Below, one piece after another: positions 13,668 through 23,903 of a DNA stretch of 60,000 nt (its first letter is position 1; each line of letters starts with the position of its first letter). The stretch is from Liolophura sinensis (lineage: Eukaryota; Mollusca; Polyplacophora; Chitonida; Chitonidae), in contig NC_088297.1 in the NCBI RefSeq assembly GCF_032854445.1, positions 19,047,127 to 19,107,126 of the forward strand. The letters run 5' to 3'. The position numbers were made by a program, and so were the translations under genes. The notes beneath the pieces were generated by a model. It was not told where the DNA came from. It saw nothing but the letters and a program-made list of their open reading frames with translations, and did not search any database.

Positions 13668-13841
13668 TTATCTGCTTAGGCTGTGACTTCTGCCCCTCAG
13701 GTCGCTGATGTGGCAGTTTCGGAAAAATGGGTGAAACACGGCTTCCCTCAGCGTGATACGACTGTGGGGATCATATTCCAACATCTTCAGGATTAAGTCA
13801 AACAACTGCCGATGATCAATGTTATCCTCATGTATGTATCT
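13668..13841 (-). CDS. CLK: CLK exon 11S: compact canonical last exon
   Basis: The exon has 58 codons including the TAA at 13668-13670: [40 protein letters not shown], then [17 protein letters not shown]. It matches the usual CLK C-terminus (HHQLFDLI..MLEYEP..R.TL.EA..HPFF). The acceptor is ATTTTGTAG|AGATAC, phase 0. It encodes the same structural element as the first 45 residues of exon 11L and is therefore an alternative to it, not a continuation. It lies 1.5 kb further downstream. Confidence 0.96.
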   Translation of the reverse strand, partial: RYIHEDNIDHRQLFDLILKMLEYDPHSRITLREAVFHPFFRNCHISDLRGRSHSLSR

Positions 13842-13938
13842 CTACAAAATACAAGAGTAGAAAAAGTTGACTCAGTTTACAATAATTTGTTTGAAATGAA
13901 TATGCTGAATTTTTTATCAGCTACATGAGGTGACACCA

Positions 13939-14215
13939 ATTTTATTGTGTTTTACGGGCAAGCTGACAGAATAGAATAAAAAAAAAATTTATCTGATTTT
14001 GACATATTTATGAATTTTCCTGTTTTTCAAGGCTTTCCAATCATGTAATAGATGTCAACAGGGAAAAATTGTAAGGACAGTCCACATTTGCTATAAATTT
14101 CTATACGTTATTTTTTTTTTTGCCCTCCCCTCTAAACACTGGAAAAAGATTTATTCTGCCTGTAAAGCAATTTAAATTGGCGTGGCACCATTTACAGAAA
14201 AAGTTGTTCTCAACA
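13939..14215. repeat. unnamed interspersed repeat D, copy 1
   Basis: Matches 54676-54962 over nearly its whole length, in the same orientation: TTTATTGTGTTTTACGGGCA, TTTATGAATTTTCCTGTTTT, AACAGGGAAAAATTG, AGATTTATTCTGCCTGTAAA. No inverted ends, tRNA boxes or ORF were seen. It lies in the intron before exon 11S. Confidence 0.8.
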
Positions 14216-15097
14216 TAATCCTGTACAGATAGCAGTCTGTCTGAAACAGGTGTAAATCTCTCCCTAAAAAGTCTCCTAGGTTCAAAGCCCCACAAGCAAG
14301 TTGAAGGGTCTCATGCCAAGGTAAACAGTGTTTTTCAACAAGCATTTAGGGGAAACAGATTGCATAGCTTCTGCCTGACACTGATCGTAAGTCAAGATGA
14401 AGTTCATTGCCATTAAGGAGTTATCACTAGATTTAACTAATGATCTGAAATCTCACACAGAGGCCAAGCAAGTGTCCTTGTCAATGCATTTAACACATAA
14501 ATAAAAATAATACAGGCAAAAAAACAAACAGGGCAATGTTACTGCAAGATACTTTAATATTCTTGTAAGAAGTTGATATTTTCAAACATTCAATGTTATT
14601 CCTGTAATGCAAGTTTCTCCATCTCTGCTGTTATAATCTGTCATGCCAATGAGTCATGCCAAGGGGTCATGCAGGTAAATATCCCTGAAAATTTACCAAT
14701 CTTATTTACGCGACTGCCAGGAATAAGCACATCTATGGCCAATTGAACAGAGAGAATGTTACCTTGAGGATATGTAGCAGGCACAAACGATACAAATCAA
14801 TCGTAGTCCTTGAAAGGTTTCCTCATTGGTAAACACAGATTTCTGCTAATAAATTCTATTAAACACAAAGGCATCATATTCACCACTACCGCATCATGTA
14901 TCACACCATACCATGATGCATCTTCCCCAACATTACCTTAGACATTAGCTTCAGTAAACTTGCACTCCATGCGTGAACTTTGTTTACAGTTTCCAACACA
15001 AATGCCACATGCACACTTTACACAAAGTTAAGAAATGCAGTTAGTCTCAAACTTCTCCATGATCAGTTTCTAGTACTGAAGTTTGTACAGCGAGTTC

Positions 15098-15103
15098 TTT
15101 AAT
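15098..15103 (-). terminator. candidate polyadenylation signal (ATTAAA) for the long isoform
   Basis: ATTAAA on the minus strand, about 225 nt beyond the stop of exon 11L. It is the first such signal I noticed. An AATAAA on the same strand lies further on, near 14150. Choice between them cannot be made from sequence. Confidence 0.25.
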
Positions 15104-15327
15104 TTCAGCTGGATTCAGTGTCCAGCAGCCTTACTGTGTTATGCTTTATAAAGAAAAGAAAAATATTAATCACAATTATTCTCTTCATTACAGTGGAATT
15201 CAAATGGTTGTTTTCCACAGCAAAAAATGGAACACCTAGATCTACAAATGACGAGCATGCAAGGCAGGACGGCCCCTATGGGAATCTCTGCCAAACAGCA
15301 CGTACTGTGTTCACTTGTTGCCCACGT

Positions 15328-17502
15328 CTAATGACCTCTTGCCGATGACCTTGTCTGCTTGGTGGGATCCGAAGTGGAGTTTTCAGGGCGCGACACGGGG
15401 GTGGGGGAAGTGGCACAGTTAACAGATGGGGGTTTTGCTAACACCAAGTCAGATTCGGCGTCCTTGAAGACTTCTGACTCCATCTCCTTGCTGTCAATGT
15501 CACCGACGGCGTCAGCGAAATCCACATCGGACTCGGAGCCCTTGCTGACCTTGCTTGCCATCCTCATAATTATAACATTGTCAGTCTGAGTCGATTTGTC
15601 TGTAACATGTACCCACCGTCGGGGCGAAATCACCTTATCAGAGGCATCTCTTATCACAAAATCAGCTTCAACAACATTGACAGCTACGTCCTTGAACTTG
15701 GGGGAGGGTTCGTGGTCCCTAATCTTAATCTGAAATTCTGCTACCATATCAGAGCCTGAGGCCTGAGAGTTTCCAGCCTTTGCTGAACCACTGTCGGTAT
15801 TGTTAACATCAAAGCCAAAGTCAACCACAATAGGCACATCACTACCAACATCAACAAGCTGCCCATTGTTAAGGCTTAACACAGCAGAAGCACCATCGGC
15901 AACAACAGAGTTAGTGTCAATACCATTACCAGCGGTCTTTGATGGGTCGGACTCTGACGGTGGCTGTGCCACGTTTTCAACCCATTGGTCGGACTCGGAG
16001 GCATCACCACCTTCATCTTTACCTTTTTCACCGGTTTTATCGACAACATCCTCGCTGTCAGCTGTTACTGTGGTTGGTGCAGCATCATTCAGAGACGATC
16101 TGCTGTTCAAATCAGAAGCAGCTCCTTCCACAACAGAGGATAAGTTTGTGGATAAAGGCGCAGCCTCCTTTAATTCATTATCAACTTTGGCAACTTCACT
16201 TTTGTTTGGTGGAACATCAGTGTCACTGGTAGCTGGAACAACATCAACACTGTTGGAATCATCCGCCTTGTTACTTTTACTGCTGGACTCAACACCTGTA
16301 GCTCCATCAACACTTGAACCAACTTCAGAGTTTGCCGCACTCTTCTCGGACACTTCTGCATCCTTATTTGTTGCATCTGGTACGGTCTGATCTTTCTGCT
16401 TTGAGATGTTCTCTTGCTTGTCAACTTCTGTACCGAATGAGCTCCCTGGAAAAGTTACTTTCACATTTGTTTTAAAGGTCTTGCATTGGTCACCCGGTGG
16501 ATTATCTGCCATGTTTACTTCACTTGCTGCAATCACATCACCCTGGTTTTCAGGTGCAGTTTTCTCAGTGGCCTCAACCCCAGAAGGCTTATCCTTGCTC
16601 AAGTCAATAGCATCATCAGTCCTGATTTTCTCCCCGTCAGGGGTGGATGTTTTGGCTGTTGGCTTGGCTTCATCTACAACCTGTTCTGATTTCCCATCAT
16701 TCGTCTTCACACCATCCTCATTTTCAGTTTTCTCCGATTCTGTGACAGTAGCATCTTTTTCCTTACAAACCGTATCATTATTTGAGGTGGCTGCCTCTGC
16801 AGTTCCTGAATTACTGGCATTGACGTTCTCAACAGCAGAAGTGTCTTCTGCCAAAGAGGTTACATTAGTGGCACCTGAATCTGTCTTGTCAGGGTAACTG
16901 GATGCTTTCGATGGAGCTTCATTAGAAACTTTGTTGTCAGCTGATGCAGCTTGAGAGGCCCCTACACTTTCTGGATTTATCTCTGAGACGGGTCGCTCTC
17001 GGATAGGTCTTCTCCGTCTACGCCGTGGCTTTGTCTCGGTTGGGGGTGGTGGAACAGTTTCTCCTTGTGTTGGATCTACTTTACCGTTTGTCACTGGCAC
17101 CTGTTGACCATCTGCAACATTCTCACTTGCAGCATTGTTGGTTTTGCTTGGCTCTGTGGCAGCAGCATCATTTTGATCATTAGCTGGTTTGGCTTCAGTG
17201 TCATTTTGGACTGCATCAGCACTGCTAGTTGAAGGTTTTGCCTGTTCAGTGGCCTCTGCTTCAAACTCTTTGTTCTCATCTATGAACTGCGCAACTTCCT
17301 TCACAGCTTCCGCTGCAGCTGCCATTTCTTTTCGACGCTTCGTTTCCTTCTCCTTTTTCTGATATTCCCGATGGACAGGGAAAAAGAATGGGTCTTCGAT
17401 GGCTTCCCTAAGGGTGATTCTAAGCTCCGGCAGAAACTCTAACATCCGGTTTATCAATTCTAACAGCTGTAAATGTTCCGGAGCTTTGTCTCGTAAATTT
17501 TG
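15328..17502 (-). CDS. CLK: CLK exon 11L: alternative last exon with long acidic tail
   Basis: The exon has 725 codons including the TAG at 15328-15330. It opens after CTTATGTTTACAG with QNLRDKAPEHLQLLELINRM, then LEFLPELRITLREAIEDPFF: the last helices of a kinase C-lobe. Next comes a basic, coiled stretch (HREYQKKEKETKRRKE). About 660 residues of low-complexity sequence rich in D, E, S, T, N, A, V and K follow, interrupted near residue 490 by KPRRRRRRPIRERP, a likely nuclear localisation signal. Near the C-terminus is a less biased stretch (AEFQIKIRDHEPSPKFKDVA and the residues after it) and then DKSTQTD at 15580-15600. I know of no CLK with such a C-terminal tail. The frame is uninterrupted over 2.2 kb and its start is kinase-like, so I regard it as coding. 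Confidence 0.93.
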   Translation of the reverse strand, partial: QNLRDKAPEHLQLLELINRMLEFLPELRITLREAIEDPFFFPVHREYQKKEKETKRRKEMAAAAEAVKEVAQFIDENKEFEAEATEQAKPSTSSADAVQNDTEAKPANDQNDAAATEPSKTNNAASENVADGQQVPVTNGKVDPTQGETVPPPPTETKPRRRRRRPIRERPVSEINPESVGASQAASADNKVSNEAPSKASSYPDKTDSGATNVTSLAEDTSAVENVNASNSGTAEAATSNNDTVCKEKDATVTESEKTENEDGVKTNDGKSEQVVDEAKPTAKTSTPDGEKIRTDDAIDLSKDKPSGVEATEKTAPENQGDVIAASEVNMADNPPGDQCKTFKTNVKVTFPGSSFGTEVDKQENISKQKDQTVPDATNKDAEVSEKSAANSEVGSSVDGATGVESSSKSNKADDSNSVDVVPATSDTDVPPNKSEVAKVDNELKEAAPLSTNLSSVVEGAASDLNSRSSLNDAAPTTVTADSEDVVDKTGEKGKDEGGDASESDQWVENVAQPPSESDPSKTAGNGIDTNSVVADGASAVLSLNNGQLVDVGSDVPIVVDFGFDVNNTDSGSAKAGNSQASGSDMVAEFQIKIRDHEPSPKFKDVAVNVVEADFVIRDASDKVISPRRWVHVTDKSTQTDNVIIMRMASKVSKGSESDVDFADAVGDIDSKEMESEVFKDAESDLVLAKPPSVNCATSPTPVSRPENSTSDPTKQTRSSARGH
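15580..15600 (-). other. candidate dynein light chain (LC8) docking motif DKSTQTD
   Basis: Seven codons in the long tail spell DKSTQTD, at about residue 967-973. K-x-T-Q-T is the established core of LC8/DYNLL-binding peptides. The flanks are polar and probably flexible, as such sites usually are. Function is inferred from the motif alone. Confidence 0.5.
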
Positions 17503-20500
17503 CTGTAAACATAAGAGTGATGGACAGTTTTAGAGCTACGTCTTATGCTGGCTCAGCCAACTGCTCCATGGTGGTAAAAAATTCCAAATGTGTGGATTAT
17601 TCCTGTGAAATTTTCACTTTCCTTGATAATTGTATGCATGAGCTGAGATTTGTTTCACTTAAGCAGAAAGTTTTTCAGGTTTGCACATGGGAAATCCTGC
17701 ACTCTATATTAGTCCTTAAATTTGATATCAGAAAATCTGATATATGCTATACTCCTTAAGACTAAAAAAAAAACAACTGCTCCTACAAAAGGGAATGAAT
17801 ATTAATTTCAATGTGGTCCCCAAAAAACTCGTTAAAGATTCAAATTCTCAAAACAAAAGTATATCGAGACGGGGAGTGCCATGTGCAGCATAAAGCTTTT
17901 CAGACAATGTTCAAGAAAGTTCCTTTTACAAACATATTGAGGACTGTTCCCTTAGGATTAAATCTAATAAGCTCTCAACAAGAATACTTTGACTTGTGAT
18001 TATGGGGGCTATGGGCCGAGGTTTGCAAAAAAGCCAAGAATGGGAGTAGATGGGAAACTTGAAGGGAAAAAAAAACCTTTGGAACAGAAATTGAACAATT
18101 AACATAGTGAACAACCATTGGTGCATCAGTACTTTAAGAAAACATATACACGATTCCATCTGGATCTCATATGGAAAGTGTGAATGAAACTCACACCTAC
18201 AATAGTAATATTTTTTGTCATATCTTATATCATTATAAGGTACTGAAGAAATAGTTGATCTCAGACTTGAATTTTCCAAATACACATCATCGATAAAATT
18301 TAATAGCTTTATCATTTACCAGAAACGTGAATTTAACACACAACTGAAACAATTTGTGTCCAGGCTGGAACAGATATCAGCAAAGAAGCTGATATGATTC
18401 TTTGTTGGCATGCTGTAGTTCAACATGGTGAAACTGTAAAGGCTACGTTTTCAGCATTGTACAGGACTTGGCGGGGGACAAAAAATGCAGCAAAAAACAG
18501 ACGAGGGGAAAAATCTCTCATGCTTTGACTTTGCAAACTTCATGCCCAGAACGCAGTTTAATGAAAGTAACTGGTAACCTTTTTGTCAGAGAGAAAAATT
18601 TAAGCACCAGCTTTTATTTCTGAATCCTTATATTTATTTGATTGGTGTATTACGCCGTACTCAAGAATATTTCACTTATACGACGGCGGCCAGCATTATG
18701 GTGGGTGGAAACCGGGCAGAGCCCGGGGGGAAACCCACAACCATCTGCAGGTTACTGGCAGACCCACTTACGGCCGGAGAGGCAGCCAGCATGAGCTGGA
18801 CTTGAACTCACAGCGACCGCATTGGTGAGAGGCTCCTGGGTCATTACGCTGCGCTAGCCACGGAGGCCCCCTGAATCCTTATAACCTTTAATGTTAACCA
18901 TAAAAGACATTTCTTAAAGATACTGCACAGCACAATTTTTTGAAGAGATGCTTTGTTTTTCTTTTAACAAGAAAAGGAGACTTGCCATAAGCAACTTCAA
19001 CAGAAAGAAAACTGCCATGCTTACAACAGTCCATCAGGGTAAGCACTGGTTTTCAAGCTCCTAGGAAGCATATTGATGAGCAAGCTCCAAGTCCCATTCA
19101 TCAGATTCCACACCACTGTGCTGAGGCTAACTGTAACACTTATCCCATTTATAAATCCAAGGGTCATCGCATTTCAACGGATACGTGTGACAATTTGTCA
19201 TCTGTCACGTTGTCTTCAATGCTCTGATTTTTACTCTATGCTGAAAGTCTTTCATACTTATACAATTTTTTAAGACACACTGAAGGGTATGCATTCAGTT
19301 CTGCTAAGGTCTATGTTCTCTGTTAGAAAGTGTGGAGGAGAGTAAAAATCAAGGTGATGAATGTATGCCATCACAATATGTAACTCCTTTTGGCTTGTTG
19401 GAGACAGGCATGATTTGACACGCAAATCTTTCCCAGAGCATCTGTAACCTATAAATTTACACAACCCAGTCCAATTAAATACAATCAGAAACTTCAACCA
19501 TTCAGTTCGTAACAAGACAGTCAGATCCAAAGAATTCTGTTCATCCACCATTTTGAGATACAGGTAAAGTCCAAATCTTCTCTCTGTAATAACTCGCTTG
19601 CTCAACAGAATGATTCCGTCTGTCATGTTGCTCATTTGTTCATCTGTGGTAGATGGCTTTGATTCTTCACTCTCACAGCTTCTTCATGGTGTCAGAAGTG
19701 TATTCCAGTAATGGTTTACTTTCAAAAATGGGTAGGCTCCATTTCCAAAATACAGTGGCCGAATGCTGAAATAGTTTTTCCTGGGCAAAGTTCCAGATTA
19801 CAATCACATGATCCAGAAATCAGAGCGAGTGTCTTACCAGTGATTTTGGTAAAGTAACCAATAGCATCACATATCACCAATCTAGTCAGCAATTCCATAA
19901 CACTCCAACAAATCTGTGTATCCAGGCAGCATGTCCTCAGAGTCACTGTTTAAAATTACAGTTTGCTTGTCCTTTGCTAACACGCAGTTTTTCAGTTACT
20001 GATCCCAAGCGACAGGAATATGACAGGGATTTCTTCCAGTGTTTCCATCCAAATTATATTTACTTTTAAACTGAGTATTTCTCCTGGGGCTGTTTAGCTT
20101 TTCCAGAAACTAACAAAAAGATTTACCAGTCTGTTAGTTTTCCAATGGCAGCTTTTCCCAAAATGCTGGGAAAGACTGCACTACGGTTTGCTAAGAATCA
20201 CACTTGTTAAAAAGGTTATTTGGTTATATCTGTGCTTCACTTCAATTCCAAACATTCTTGAAATGTAACATAAACAATCAAAAACATTCAACACCGAGAC
20301 ATGAAAATTTAGAATCTAGTAATGAAACAGCTAATACAAAAACACCCTGCCTCTTGAAAGAAGACGATATTGAGCATAATTTCACAACTACTACAAATGC
20401 TATGCATCGCTTAACAGTAATAATGAAGGACAACATGTCTTGGAATCAAAGATGCAAATTCTATTTAAATGTAAAGCAGGAACAAGACATTTGAAGTGTA

Positions 20501-21393
20501 TTGTTTCTGAACTGCAAGAAAATTCACCAGTCGGAATAAATTAAAAAAAACCCATAAATACAGCAACATACACTTTCAGAATTCCTTTCACAAATCCAAA
20601 GTCTGAAAAATATGCTCAGAACATGAAATTATTCACAGTTAATAAGTCTGAGTTATTACTTCTGATTCCAAGACCTTCATCCTTATAATAACACATGCAC
20701 ACAATGCATCTGCAAAGATTTAACTGTAGCAAGCTGATTATAAATATGGCCCATACAATATACAATACAAGTCAGAGCCCCAGGGACAGGCATGTACATG
20801 TCATAGTGTTCACAGTCTTGTGTGAGTATGCTTTTCTACTCTTTAAGATCACCTGAAAAACCCCTGTATCCTTAGGTTATCAACTGTTAAGAGCATTGTC
20901 ATGAGTCAAACATTTGTTTCAACTTCACATGAAACTTGCACATGTAACTATGGCTTTAAACCACATTAAATATTTCCAGTTTGCAAATACAGCAGTGAAT
21001 TCGAGCCTTTATGACTGGTCTTTGTGGTACTTAAGTTCTGCAAAATAAGTGAAGCCAGTAACACAAAAGACAATCATATGTACAAACCAGGCCACACTAC
21101 AGCACATTTGGTCCCAGGAAGTCTTTACACTTAACACCAAGCTTGAAATGCTACCCGATGAAAATATCCTTTGAGTAGTGCACATACAAAAACAAACGGG
21201 ACAGACAAAGCTGAAAATCATTTTTCCATCTGACCTGGTCAATGTCCAATGAATTCACAGTGGACAAAACCTAAGATTTTAAAATCCACTTGTTTTTGGA
21301 ACATTTTCTTTCCGAAGAAAGGCCAAATTTCAGAAACAACATTTTCCCCGATAAATACGAAGTCATGGGTTAAGGGGAAAGCTGTATTCTTAC
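17503..21393 (-). other. CLK intron between exon 10b and exon 11L
   Basis: 3.9 kb, with SINE family 1 copy 2 at 18633-18870. I looked for further copies of exon 10 and saw none. A 121-codon open frame at 19270-19635 has no kinase-like residues. Confidence 0.8.
18633..18870 (-). mobile_element. SINE family 1, copy 2, with target-site duplication
   Basis: Core as in the other copies, plus a shortened tRNA-like head at the high-coordinate end (GGGGGCCTCCGTGGCTAGCG on the minus strand). It is flanked by the direct repeat CTGAATCCTTATA at 18620-18632 and 18871-18883, a clear target-site duplication. It lies in the intron between exons 10b and 11L. Confidence 0.95.
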
Positions 21394-21484
21394 CCTCAAA
21401 GGTTTGCAGGATTCTCGCACGTATCTGCCCGATGAGCTTCTCTCATCCCAATCCAAACGACCATGATAGAAATACTTGCTTTTT
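21394..21484 (-). CDS. CLK: CLK exon 10b, mutually exclusive version
   Basis: This 91-nt exon completes K303 and encodes 30 residues: [20 protein letters not shown] then [10 protein letters not shown]. It is closer to the usual CLK sequence ([12 protein letters not shown]) than 10a. The acceptor is CTTTATTGAAG|AAAA, strikingly like that of 10a. The donor is TTGAGG|GTAAGA. If 10a were spliced to 10b, the 10b sequence would be read in another frame and meet a TGA after 13 codons, so the two exons exclude each other. PLR followed by RYIHED of the compact last exon recreates the usual CLK PLRRY junction. Confidence 0.93.
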
Positions 21485-21726
21485 CTTCAATAAAGACAAG
21501 ACAAAAAGCCACATGTAAAGAAAAGCATGCAAAAAAAAAGCAACGTAATATTGAACGAAACATAACCTGGAGGGAGGAGGGTAAGGGTGGGGATGAGTCG
21601 GGACATGCTGCAGAATCGCCGTCTTTGCCGATTGAAGGTCATGTGAGTCCCCCTCACTGGTCAGTCGCTAGTACAAGTACACTGTAAAAGCATGCTCGGA
21701 CCAAGCACAAGCAAGGGCCTACTTAC

Positions 21727-21814
21727 ATAGAGGGGCTTGCAGTTCTCGCGAACGTAGCGCCCTGCTGAAGTGGTGGGATCCCAGTCTAGCCGACCATGCC
21801 AGAACAAGTTATTT
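21727..21814 (-). CDS. CLK: CLK exon 10a, mutually exclusive version
   Basis: This 88-nt exon completes K303 and encodes 29 residues: NNLFWHGRLDWDPTTSAGRY then [16 protein letters not shown]...SAGRYVRENCKPL is the CLK-specific insert that follows the LAMMER helix. The acceptor is TTTATTTGAAG|AAAT and the donor CTCTAT|GTAAGT, phase 0 out. The exon lies 242 nt before 10b and is clearly its paralogue. It starts with NNLF, where 10b has the more typical SKYFY. Its last residues (PLY) would pair naturally with the QNLRD start of the long terminal exon. Confidence 0.92.
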
Positions 21815-22419
21815 CTTCAAATAAACATGAGGGTAACATCAGGGAATATAAAGGGAGCAATGGACAAACCAATTGGTATCCAGTTTTTCAGCTTGCTTCT
21901 GGCTTTAGCCTGCATGCATGCCGGGGGCCATTTTCACAAAACTCCGTAAATCCATTTTTCTGAACTTTTCTCATAAATGACGTTGCCTTATGGCGCTATA
22001 ACAAAGTTACGAGAAATGTACCTTACGAAATTTTGTGAAAGTGGCTTCAGGATGCCAAAACAGAACGAAGCTTTCTCAACACTTTGCATCAAAATGTCAC
22101 ATCTTTGCTGGATATTAAATGGTAATCCAAGAGAATTATGTTGGATACTTTGGGATGCAAGAGTTTAAAGTTTTTGTTTAAAAAAATGTTAAAAACCATG
22201 TGTTATTTCCATGGTGCCATCATTAAGATAACACAGCTTCACACAGTAGGCTCCCTTTTGTAACACCTAAATGTATCAATCTGTTGTCTTCATTGAAGAA
22301 GTACAGTGTAGGCTGAACCAGAAAATGAAACCTTTTCTCCTCACTTTCTTCCTTTTTTGGCAAACTTCTAAAACCGGATACAAATTGAAAAGCATATTTA
22401 CTTTATTGTATTACTACCC

Positions 22420-22632
22420 AATTCCTCAAACTTTTCGCATATAAAAGAGCAACTTCCAGTGCAATTTATGCACGTTTTTAATTTGATTTTGGAGACAAAA
22501 CTACATTGGTTGGATAGGACAATTTCAGAGCTTCACAAAAAGTATGTTATCAGCCTACACAAAGTAATGCTCTTATAATTTGCTTGACTGAACACCTTGC
22601 AAACATGCGAAAAGGTTGAAGAATTACAGTAA
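22420..22632 (+). mobile_element. MITE family A, copy 1
   Basis: About 210 bp with inverted ends: AATTCCTCAAACTTTTCGCAT at the left, ATGCGAAAAGGTTGAAGAATT at the right. Inside are GAGCAACTTCCAGTGCAATT, ACAAAACTACATTGGTTGGA and CACCTTGCAAACATG. Non-coding. Confidence 0.9.
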
Positions 22633-23112
22633 ATACAACATGGAAAATGGCAATCTTCCAGCCAAGTATGAGGATTCTGTTCACGTCACCCTGAAGGACG
22701 TCAACTGTCAACTTTGAGTGTAAAAGAGAGGGAAAATTCCATGCTCCATTCCTGCTTCTAGGAAGACATGGGCGAAGCGAAACAACTACTAAGTCTGTGA
22801 AGAGAAGGTTCTCATTTATGATAAATAATGACATTTTATACAATTTTACTCATACCTGCTAGTATTTTGCTAACTTGCTTTTGTATTATAGACTTAACTG
22901 AAAATTTAAAAAAAATGCTTATATTTTCAACTTTTACTAAAAATCGGATATACAAAACTAAAAGGTGTAATCATTCAAAACAATAAAACTTGTATGAAAT
23001 TAGATGAAATCAGGCGCAGGGAACAAATTCAAAAAAATTTTGGTGAAAAAACCAAAATGTATTACTGAGCAGGGTAAACCCTGAGTGGGCAAAGCAAGAT
23101 TTATGTGCTTAC

Positions 23113-23192
23113 TTGGATTTTTTGGCCATTCTGTAAGGCAAGGACCCCAAAATCCTCTCCATCATAGCCAAGTGTTCTTTATTGTCGTGGGT
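23113..23192 (-). CDS. CLK: CLK exon 9 (LAMMER motif)
   Basis: This 80-nt exon encodes residues 277-302 and two bases of K303: THDNKEHLAMMERILG then SLPYRMAKKS. EHLAMMERILG is the signature that names the LAMMER family, so it identifies the gene on its own. The acceptor is TTTGATTGTAG|ACC and the donor TCCAA|GTAAGC. It ends in phase 2, which both versions of the next exon accept with a single A. Confidence 0.98.
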
Positions 23193-23345
23193 CTACAATC
23201 AAAAACAGAACAGAATTAACACATAGCCAAAAAATGGTGAAAAGCTCTCCAATCGAAAATTATAACTGCTCTTTTTCATCATCTAAATACTTTCCTGGTT
23301 CATGTATTTTCAGGTTTGTTCGGAAGAATAAACACGAAGCTCATA

Positions 23346-23610
23346 TTTATGTATTTATTTCATTGGTATATCACACCGTACTCAAGAATATTTCACTTAT
23401 ACGACGGCAGCCAGCATTATGGTGGGTGGAAACCGAGCAGAGCCTGGTGGAAACCCACGACCATCCGCAGGTTGCTGCAGGCCTTCCCAGATATGGCTGG
23501 AGAGGAAGCTAGCATGAGCTGTACTTCAACTCAGAGCGACTGCATTGGTGAGAGATTCTTGCGTCAATACGCTGCGCTAGCGCGCTAACCAACTGAGCTA
23601 CGGACGCCCC
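23346..23610 (-). mobile_element. SINE family 1, copy 3, full length
   Basis: Read on the minus strand it starts with a tRNA-like head: a TAGCTCAGTTGGTTAGCG A box and a B-box-like GAGTTGAAGTACAGC about 45 nt further on. The conserved core and an AT-rich tail follow. The direct repeat GAAGCTCATA flanks it at 23336-23345 and 23616-23625. It lies in the intron between exons 8 and 9, in the same orientation as the gene. Confidence 0.95.
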
Positions 23611-23709
23611 TGAATGAAGCTCATAAGTTTGCTACCTATACAATATTTATATTTGACTTAGGTATTCATATGATTTCAAGGACATTCACAGAAATTTCTT
23701 AAAGCTTAC

Positions 23710-23792
23710 CTGGAATAGTGTAAACCCTGTGTACAGCTCAAACATGATACATCCTATACTCCACACATCACATGGCTGGGACCACCCTAATT
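23710..23792 (-). CDS. CLK: CLK exon 8 (alpha-F helix region)
   Basis: This 83-nt exon completes E249 and encodes residues 250-276: [20 protein letters not shown] then TGFTLFQ. The DVWSIGCI motif is the alpha-F helix, whose aspartate anchors the catalytic loop. The acceptor is TGATATTTGCAG|AA and the donor TTCCAG|GTAAGC. A 23-bp minisatellite rich in acceptor-like CCCAG motifs lies about 110 nt upstream of this acceptor. Confidence 0.98.
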
Positions 23793-23903
23793 CTGCAAAT
23801 ATCAGCAGCATGAGATTAATGGAAAAGCAAGAAGTAAATTGGCAACTAACAAGCTATACATCTTTGGATCTTTGGTGTATTCTGAATAATACTTCTGTTG
23901 AGG

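Larger units (their letters stand above)
13842..15327 (-). other. 3' UTR of long isoform and intron before exon 11S
   Basis: Follows the stop of exon 11L and precedes the acceptor of exon 11S. Depending on the isoform it is 3' UTR or intron. It contains repeat D copy 1 (13939-14215) and no coding sequence. Confidence 0.6.

Noticed and set aside
15800-16897. Plus-strand and other-frame open stretches of 60-196 codons opposite the long CLK tail.
   Set aside because: Shadows of the biased codon content of exon 11L on the other strand.
19270-19635. 121-codon minus-strand frame in the CLK intron as another alternative exon.
   Set aside because: No kinase-like residues, and not needed for any phase-compatible join.
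23560-23610. tRNA-like sequences at the ends of SINEs (also 29810-29847 and 30680-30755) as tRNA genes.
   Set aside because: A and B boxes are present, but no full cloverleaf fits and each is continuous with a SINE body and flanked by target duplications or shared repeat sequence.
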